Positions 6,309 to 12,742 of a DNA stretch of 12,742 nucleotides are shown in pieces. The notes beneath the pieces were generated by a model. It was not told the DNA's origin, ran no database searches, and saw only the letters and a program-made list of their open reading frames with translations. Every line of letters begins with the position of its first letter. The first letter of the stretch is position 1. The stretch lies in the NCBI GenBank assembly GCA_036554605.1, contig DATBMY010000323.1:1-12742 (forward strand), written 5' to 3'. Source of the DNA: DATBMY01 sp036554605 (GTDB lineage: Bacteria; Acidobacteriota; Blastocatellia; UBA7656). Made by a program: the position numbers and the translations under genes.

Positions 6309-7721
6309 TTATAACAATCTTCTGAAGAGATTAAATCCTATGCTGAACCGGTCGGCCGGCCGGCCAAGGTTGCTTGAATTATAGCGGCTCGTAGTTGTCG
6401 CCTGCGTGTTAGAGAATGTGAGCGAAAATGAGTGCCTGCCGAGCCTCTTTTCGATCCCGAAGCCGAGCGATGCCTCCGAGACATTCTCCAGTCGAATCAC
6501 TTCGCCCGTCTCTTCGTCAACGGTCGCATTGAAAGTGCCGAGCTTGAATCCCGTGCGCGGCACGTATTCAAAAAGCAGCGAAAGAGTCGGACGAATCCGC
6601 GCATTAACGCCGAGCCCAAATGACGCCCCGTGCTCGCCGAAGTCATTTATGTTATTGATGACATCCTCGGAAAACGAATCCTCAAAGTCTCTCAAGAAGC
6701 GCCGGTCCTTATTGGAATTGATGTGAACGGCGGGCGAAAAGAAGAGCGTTACATACCGGGTGACGCTTCGCGACATCATAGCCTGCAAGTTATACGTGAA
6801 ATCCTCTTTGAAATTGTTATCCCCCTCCACGCTCGCATACGCGGAGAGAGCTATGGGCGAGCGCCCGGCCTCGTCGAGCAGGTGATACCCGAATCCAAGC
6901 TCTATGGTCTTGAATAGCCCTTGCTGCGCGATAGGTGAGCGATAGAATCTGGCATAGAGCCTGTCGGTGATTCCATAGGTCAGGCCGATGGAAGAGATCG
7001 AAGAGCTGTCAAGCCCGAACAGGTCGTCGTCGGAATCCTCTAGCGGTCTTATCGGTTGTCGAAAGCGATGGGTAAACAGGATATTGAGGCTGCCGCGAGG
7101 GACTCGTTTTGGCGTCGGGACATTGACCACCTGGTAATCATAAGGCTGCGGGGGGCTTACGCTTGCGCTCTCGCTCTCCTGTGCCGGAACCGCCGCGGGT
7201 GTGGTTTCGCTCGATGCCAGCCTCTCTTCGACCTTGACTACCTCCCTCGTCCTCGTATTGATCCTCAGAGTCTCTCTACCCGACGAGACGTATACGACGT
7301 CGGGCTCTGATTGCTCGAACTTCACCTGCATCGCGGATAAATCTTCGCCGCCACCGGTGACTATGATCTCCCCTTCCATCTCCGGATGGCCGTCGCCGCA
7401 AAAGACCGAGCAATACATGCGGAACTTTCCCTCTCGCGTTGCGGTAAACTCAACCGTCTTTGTCTGCCCCGCCTTCACTGCCTGGTCAATTCCTAGCTCT
7501 TCGACGGCGATGCCGTGATCGACGTCCTCGGATTTTACTATGAGCTTGATCCTCTCGCCTTTGCGCACCGTAATCTGCTTGGGAGAGAATTCGAACTTTT
7601 TCATCGATACTCTTATCTCCCGCTGCGCAGTCGGATCAAAAGGGGATGATGCTTGCGATACGGCTGCCATCAATGAAATCAATATAGACGAGCATAGCGC
7701 CGCCATAACCATTCTTCTCAT
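6309..7721 (-). CDS. Secreted CuA-type cupredoxin fused to a DUF5777-like beta-barrel
   Basis: The start is placed at the ATG at 7721 (470 residues) because GGAGGG lies 10 bases upstream of it. The in-frame ATG at 7739 has no such site and overlaps that motif. Residue numbers here count from 7739; subtract 6 for the chosen start. A Sec signal peptide (7-31, cut near SQA-SS) leads to a cupredoxin domain (about 40-128). Its His75, Cys110, Cys114, His118 and Met121 have the C-x3-C-x3-H-x2-M spacing of the CuA centre of cytochrome oxidase subunit II and nitrous oxide reductase. After a linker (about 130-205, Pro/Ser/Glu-rich part 175-200) comes a beta-strand-rich domain (about 210-476). Its text, FTHRF, DLFGLDSSS and LTYGITDRL, resembles the DUF5777 family of outer-membrane-type barrels. 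It likely sits in the periplasm or outer membrane. The electron or copper partner is unknown, and no oxidase or reductase genes are nearby. It is convergent with the GGDEF/EAL gene. Confidence 0.88.
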   Translation of the reverse strand: MRRMVMAALCSSILISLMAAVSQASSPFDPTAQREIRVSMKKFEFSPKQITVRKGERIKLIVKSEDVDHGIAVEELGIDQAVKAGQTKTVEFTATREGKFRMYCSVFCGDGHPEMEGEIIVTGGGEDLSAMQVKFEQSEPDVVYVSSGRETLRINTRTREVVKVEERLASSETTPAAVPAQESESASVSPPQPYDYQVVNVPTPKRVPRGSLNILFTHRFRQPIRPLEDSDDDLFGLDSSSISSIGLTYGITDRLYARFYRSPIAQQGLFKTIELGFGYHLLDEAGRSPIALSAYASVEGDNNFKEDFTYNLQAMMSRSVTRYVTLFFSPAVHINSNKDRRFLRDFEDSFSEDVINNINDFGEHGASFGLGVNARIRPTLSLLFEYVPRTGFKLGTFNATVDEETGEVIRLENVSEASLGFGIEKRLGRHSFSLTFSNTQATTTSRYNSSNLGRPADRFSIGFNLFRRLL

Positions 7722-7731
7722 AGTCGAGCGT

Positions 7732-7737
7732 CCCTCC
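7732..7737 (-). promoter_or_regulatory. Ribosome binding site deciding the cupredoxin start
   Basis: The minus strand reads GGAGGG, ending 10 bases before the ATG at 7721 and overlapping the upstream in-frame ATG at 7739. This favours initiation at 7721, which also gives a compact signal peptide beginning MRRM. Confidence 0.5.
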
Positions 7738-7893
7738 ATCTATCTTTTTTGTGAGGATTCAAATTTGTAAGGCCAGAGGAGTATAAACTACTCGGATAAG
7801 ATTTCCAATTCTTGAGGAGGTGTGTAGCGATCCATACGCAAGCGATTGCCTTACAGGAAAGCGCCGCTTCGGTTTAAGCACGCGGGATTTTCA

Positions 7894-7903
7894 TGCTAAT
7901 AAT
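7894..7903 (+). promoter_or_regulatory. Possible extended -10 element of the glutaminyl cyclase gene
   Basis: TGCTAATAAT carries a TG dinucleotide ahead of an AT-rich -10-like block, 37 bases before the ATG at 7941. The identical 10-mer lies upstream of pilN (11001-11010). No convincing -35 hexamer is seen, only TTTAAG 18 bp upstream. Confidence 0.25.
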
Positions 7904-7940
7904 AGATTTGCCGTATAGACCGGACCTGGAGAGATGACGG

Positions 7941-8780
7941 ATGAATATAAAAGCAGTCTGCTTTGGGCGACTCTTCGCGCCTTTGATCATCTTATGCGCG
8001 ATCGCTTGCTCGCAGAGCGGTAATACCCCGGCAACGAATAGCGCGACCGCGACGGCATCGGCAAACAGGCCCGCCGAAAACCGGACCGGGCCGGTGCGAT
8101 ATTCCTATGAGGTTGTCAACAAGTACCCTCATGACACAGAGGCATTTCTTCAAGGGCTCGTCTATCACGATAGTGGTTTCTACGAGAGCACTGGCGGAAA
8201 CGGGCAGTCGAGCTTGCGCCGCGTCGAGCTTGAATCGGGTCGCGTTCTGAAAAAAGTGATGCTCGCTGAAGAGGACTTCGGTGAGGGGCTTGCGCTTGTC
8301 GAGGATAAGCTTGTGCAATTGACCTGGCAGTCGGGGAAGGGCTATGTATATGACCGCGACACATTCCGCAAGCTCCGCGAGTTTTCCTATTCGATGGAGG
8401 GCTGGGGGCTCGCCTTTGACGGCAAGCGGCTCATCCTCTCGGACGGCAGCAATACGCTTACTTTTCTTGATCCGCGGACCTACCAGGTCATCGGCAAGCT
8501 CAACGTGACGCTAGGCGGCCGCCCGCTCACTAAGATAAACGAGCTGGAGTTTATCGAAGGCGAAATCTGGGCGAATGTGTGGCACGAGGAAGTCTTGCTG
8601 CGTATCGACCCGGCGACCGGCGCGGTCAATTCCATGGTCGACCTGCGCGGCCTCAGACCCCGGGAGACCGTTCAGGATACGGAAGCGGTCCTCAACGGTA
8701 TCGCCTACGACCCGGTCGCCAGACGAATATTCGTCAGCGGAAAGCGATGGCCCTCCATATTCGAGATACGGATAAAATAG
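7941..8780 (+). CDS. Glutaminyl-peptide cyclotransferase (plant/bacterial type), lipoprotein
   Basis: This 279-residue protein belongs to the glutamine cyclotransferase family (PF05096 type). Its members convert N-terminal glutamine of peptides to pyroglutamate, releasing ammonia, on a five-bladed beta-propeller. The family text is clear: YPHDTEAFLQGLVY (62-75), ESTGGNGQSSLRRVELESG (82-100), DGSNTLTFLDP (168-178), INELEFIEGEIWANVW (199-214) and LNGIAYD (251-257). The N-terminus has a signal peptide ending AIAC with Cys23 as probable lipidation site, then an Ala/Thr/Asn-rich linker to about residue 50. It is therefore probably membrane-anchored and faces the periplasm. The length is normal for a bacterial member. 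GGAGAG lies about 7 bases before the ATG. Upstream it shares about 200 bp with the divergent cupredoxin gene. Downstream its stop codon lies in the dyad shared with the DUF255 gene. Confidence 0.93.
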   Translation: MNIKAVCFGRLFAPLIILCAIACSQSGNTPATNSATATASANRPAENRTGPVRYSYEVVNKYPHDTEAFLQGLVYHDSGFYESTGGNGQSSLRRVELESGRVLKKVMLAEEDFGEGLALVEDKLVQLTWQSGKGYVYDRDTFRKLREFSYSMEGWGLAFDGKRLILSDGSNTLTFLDPRTYQVIGKLNVTLGGRPLTKINELEFIEGEIWANVWHEEVLLRIDPATGAVNSMVDLRGLRPRETVQDTEAVLNGIAYDPVARRIFVSGKRWPSIFEIRIK

Positions 8781-8789
8781 CGCGCCGCG

Positions 8790-8794
<5 letters not shown>
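8776..8794. terminator. Shared convergent terminator covering both stop codons
   Basis: AATAGCGCG (8776-8784) and CGCGCTATT (8786-8794) are exact inverted copies around a single C. The left arm holds the TAG of the cyclase gene (8778-8780) and the right arm holds the TAG of the minus-strand gene (8792-8790). On the minus strand the stem runs into TTTTATCC, a modest T tract. On the plus strand the following GCTTGAG is poor. Termination of the minus-strand gene is the better-supported direction. Confidence 0.6.
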
Positions 8795-10853
<2,059 letters not shown>

Positions 10854-10858
10854 GTCAT

Positions 10859-10863
10859 CTCCT
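10859..10863 (-). promoter_or_regulatory. Ribosome binding site deciding the DUF255 gene start
   Basis: The minus strand reads AGGAG followed by five bases and the ATG at 10853, within AGAGGAGATGACATG. This supports the shorter, family-consistent start over the ATG at 10925. Confidence 0.7.
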
Positions 10864-11000
10864 CTATGAATATGCCAAACTAAGACTATAAAGGCCGCGC
10901 GGAGGATTTGCCAGTTGGTCATCAAATCGGAACTTATTCTGGCCGCGCGCGTTTCGGTTCAAGTAGGGCGATGGCCTCCATACAAATTGCTGGCAACCGT

Positions 11001-11010
11001 TGCTAATAAT
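11001..11010 (+). promoter_or_regulatory. Possible extended -10 element of the pil cluster
   Basis: TGCTAATAAT ends 18 bases before the pilN ATG at 11029. The same 10-mer precedes the glutaminyl cyclase gene. A start site about 7 bp downstream would leave a leader of only about 12 bases, which fits the lack of a visible Shine-Dalgarno before pilN. No -35 hexamer is evident. Confidence 0.3.
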
Positions 11011-11028
11011 CAGTTATCCTGTAATGTG

Positions 11029-11622
11029 ATGCGGACACAATTAAACCTCTCAAGCAAGCCATTTTATAACCACAGGCTCTTTTGGATCGGGGTGTTGGCG
11101 GTCTTTTTTGTGAGCCTGTGGCTCCTGCTCTGGATGGACTCCGAGCGCAGTCGTGTGAGCGCAGAGACGGCAGATTTCCAATCCGAGGCGGATGCGCTTC
11201 GCAAGCGAAATGACGCCGCAATAGAGGCCAACCAGACAGCCCGCAAGCAGCAGACCGTTACGGTGCTCGATGAATCGCAACTGAGAGAACTTGCCGCCGC
11301 GAGGCTTCTAATCGATCAAAAGACCTTCTCCTGGAATCGCCTGCTTGGCGACCTCGAAACTTTCATGCCCAAGCAGGCTCGCATAACCGGCATAAGGGTC
11401 ACTGAAATAGTAGACACCGGCTCGGGGGTTGCGGCAAACATAGAGATAAAGGCCGCCGGGAAGAGCTATGCCGAAATGAACGAGATGATGGCGCGGATCG
11501 AAGAATCGGCGGGGCTGTTCAGAATCGCGGGAACCGCCGTGCAGAGCGCGGTGGATGAGACAGGCGAAACGCCCTTCACCCTGAATCTCATATATTCGAC
11601 TACCAGAGGTGGCGCACAATGA
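11029..11622 (+). CDS. pilN: PilN-like type IV pilus assembly protein
   Basis: With the start at 11029 the protein has 197 residues and begins MRTQLNLSSKPFYN. This resembles the short cytoplasmic motif by which PilN proteins contact PilM (INL-type). One membrane segment (about 17-36), a coiled-coil-like part (about 38-95) and a ferredoxin-like periplasmic domain (about 98-190) follow, the usual PilN layout. In type IV pilus machines PilN pairs with PilO in the inner membrane and links PilM to PilP and the secretin. The frame is open upstream to an ATG at 10915. Those 38 residues do not look like PilN and would overlap the divergent gene's leader, so the shorter start is preferred. No Shine-Dalgarno is visible. 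The gene overlaps pilO by 4 bp (ATGA). Related GspL-type secretion proteins are the main alternative. Confidence 0.85.
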   Translation: MRTQLNLSSKPFYNHRLFWIGVLAVFFVSLWLLLWMDSERSRVSAETADFQSEADALRKRNDAAIEANQTARKQQTVTVLDESQLRELAAARLLIDQKTFSWNRLLGDLETFMPKQARITGIRVTEIVDTGSGVAANIEIKAAGKSYAEMNEMMARIEESAGLFRIAGTAVQSAVDETGETPFTLNLIYSTTRGGAQ

Positions 11623-12308
11623 GCACGCGTGTGACCGAGCCTATATCGAGCGTTCATGTGCGGCCGGTTCAGCCTTCGCGCTTGCCTTTTGGTCTCACTC
11701 GCGGCGAGCTGATCTCGGCAATTCTCGCCTTGCTCTTTTTTGGCTTCGTGATCTTTTATTATTTCAACACGGTTCAGCCGGAAGAAGCGAGGCTTCAAAG
11801 GGCGAGGGCCGATCTGCGCGCCCAGCAGGAGAGAGTCCAGACCCAAAACCAGGTCCAGGCCGCGCCGGTCGATACCAATAAGCAGGCGCTCGAAACGCTT
11901 GAGACTTTCAAGGCCGAGTATCTCAGACCCTTTTCGCCCGGCCGCACCCTGTTACATAGAGAGATCAACGAGATCGCGAAAAAGAGCTCTCTGACGCTGG
12001 TCAGCGACATAAAAATGGAGCCCGAGGAAGGGCAGCTATGCGGTGAACCGCCAAAGCCCGGACAGGAGGGCAGCGCCAAAGGCGCGGTTTTCTGCCGGCT
12101 CAACGTGGCCTTTTCGGTCGCGGGCACTTACGACAACTTGAGAACATTCATCAGCCAGATAGAAAAGAGCAGGCACTTCCTCGTGCTTAATTCCATAGGC
12201 CTGATCAACCAGCGGTCCGAAGAAGGGGAAGGGGCTCGCCGCAATGCGCCGCTCGGGCTCGTTCTCACAATCGACATGGCGGCATACTATCATTCGCCCG
12301 CGCGATAA
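11619..12308 (+). CDS. pilO: PilO-like type IV pilus assembly protein
   Basis: The 229-residue protein has a cytoplasmic N-terminus (1-30), one membrane segment (about 31-50) and a coiled-coil region (about 53-75, alternating Glu, Arg and Gln). A ferredoxin-like periplasmic domain follows (about 100-225), containing VAFSVAGTYDNLRTFISQIEKS, text typical of PilO (the run is broken by no gaps in the sequence; residues about 166-187). PilO forms a heterodimer with PilN in the inner-membrane alignment complex. A Cys pair (Cys136, Cys154) brackets a Gly/Pro/Lys-rich loop and may form a disulphide. Its ATG overlaps the pilN stop, and GAGGTG lies about 8 bases upstream, so the two are translationally coupled. 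The next gene begins 24 bp downstream. Confidence 0.87.
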   Translation: MSTRVTEPISSVHVRPVQPSRLPFGLTRGELISAILALLFFGFVIFYYFNTVQPEEARLQRARADLRAQQERVQTQNQVQAAPVDTNKQALETLETFKAEYLRPFSPGRTLLHREINEIAKKSSLTLVSDIKMEPEEGQLCGEPPKPGQEGSAKGAVFCRLNVAFSVAGTYDNLRTFISQIEKSRHFLVLNSIGLINQRSEEGEGARRNAPLGLVLTIDMAAYYHSPAR

Positions 12309-12332
12309 AACGTATTATCGAGAGTAAAGCCG

Positions 12333-12742
12333 ATGGCACAAGGCAACACGCAATCAGAGAAGAGAAAAAAGATCATCGCTGCTCTACTGATGCTGGTGAT
12401 GGTGATTGTTGTCGTTTATCAATTCATGGGCGGCCCGAGCAAGCCTTCTAGAAACTCGCAGCCCGAGGACGATGTGGCCGAGACTGCTACGCCGGCTGCT
12501 GACGCTCCCAGGCAGCAGCCGCCCGCATTGGCGCCTCCGGCTCAGGATGCGCGGCGGGCTTCATCGAATGATGTTCCTAACGATGCCACGCCGCTCGATT
12601 TGAGCCTGCTGATGCGAGTTTCCGGAAGCGCGCAGGCCGGCCCGCGCGGAAATGTTTTCGATTATTACAAGGAGCCGCCGCCAAAGCCTGCCCCGGTTCC
12701 ACCACCGCCTCCGATAACCGTGCAGTTTATTCAGCCGTCGAA
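12333..12742 (+). CDS. Proline-rich inner-membrane pilus protein in PilP position, 3' end missing
   Basis: An open frame from the ATG at 12333 reaches the right edge (136 codons) without a stop. It begins with a hydrophilic KRKK stretch and a single membrane segment (about 14-32, IIAALLMLVMVIVVVYQFM). A long Pro/Ala/Asp-rich linker (about 35-85) leads to LDLSLLMRVSGSAQ, then RGNVFDYY (about 107-114) and a run of prolines before ITVQFIQPS. The (G)RN-x-F-D-like motif ahead of a proline stretch recalls PilP and GspC-type proteins that connect the PilN/PilO complex to the secretin. True PilP is usually a lipoprotein, whereas this has a transmembrane anchor. Position in the cluster supports a PilP-like role, but the domain that would prove it lies beyond the window. 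The upstream Shine-Dalgarno is weak (GAGAG). Confidence 0.75.
   Translation, partial: MAQGNTQSEKRKKIIAALLMLVMVIVVVYQFMGGPSKPSRNSQPEDDVAETATPAADAPRQQPPALAPPAQDARRASSNDVPNDATPLDLSLLMRVSGSAQAGPRGNVFDYYKEPPPKPAPVPPPPPITVQFIQPS

Noticed and set aside
10854..10925. N-terminal extension of the DUF255 gene
   Set aside because: The ATG at 10853 has a strong Shine-Dalgarno and the family-typical N-terminus; the upstream 24 residues add nothing recognisable.
10915..11028. N-terminal extension of pilN
   Set aside because: The 38 added residues do not resemble PilN, and the family-typical start RTQLNL begins just after 11029. The extension also overlaps the divergent gene's upstream region.

Overview
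The window looks like a chromosomal segment of moderate-to-high GC content from a free-living Gram-negative-type (diderm) bacterium. It carries lipoproteins, a predicted outer-membrane-type beta-barrel, and type IV pilus inner-membrane genes. The gene mix (MgtE, a copper-domain/DUF5777 protein, plant/bacterial-type glutaminyl cyclase, DUF255/SPATA20-like protein, a PilN beginning with RTQLNL) and the frequent ATA and AGG codons suggest an Acidobacteriota member, perhaps Blastocatellia. That placement is inference, not proof. No mobile element, CRISPR array, tRNA or rRNA was seen.

Left end (1-744, minus strand): a ribbon-helix-helix (RHH) protein gene is followed downstream by a zinc-ribbon gene cut by the window edge. 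A hairpin lies between them. A perfect 18-bp dyad sits against the ribosome binding site of the RHH gene and is a natural candidate for an autoregulatory operator.

Middle (895-8780): an MgtE magnesium channel (+) converges on a small helical lipoprotein (-). After a non-coding gap of about 380 bp comes a 1041-codon PAS-GAF-PAS-PAS-GGDEF-EAL cyclic-di-GMP protein (+) with both catalytic motifs and the inhibitory site intact. It converges on a secreted protein (-) that joins a complete CuA-type cupredoxin motif to a DUF5777-like beta-barrel. Divergent from this is a lipoprotein of the glutaminyl-peptide cyclotransferase family (+).

Right end (8790-12742): a DUF255/thioredoxin-like SPATA20/YyaL family protein (-) converges with the cyclase gene across a dyad that contains both stop codons. 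Divergently, a type IV pilus cluster starts: pilN, pilO (4-bp overlap) and a truncated proline-rich membrane protein in the PilP position. No pilM lies directly upstream of pilN.

The genes form mostly small independent units. The clear operons are the RHH/zinc-ribbon pair and the pil cluster. The most unusual items are the CuA-DUF5777 fusion and the RHH/zinc-ribbon pair with its dyad.
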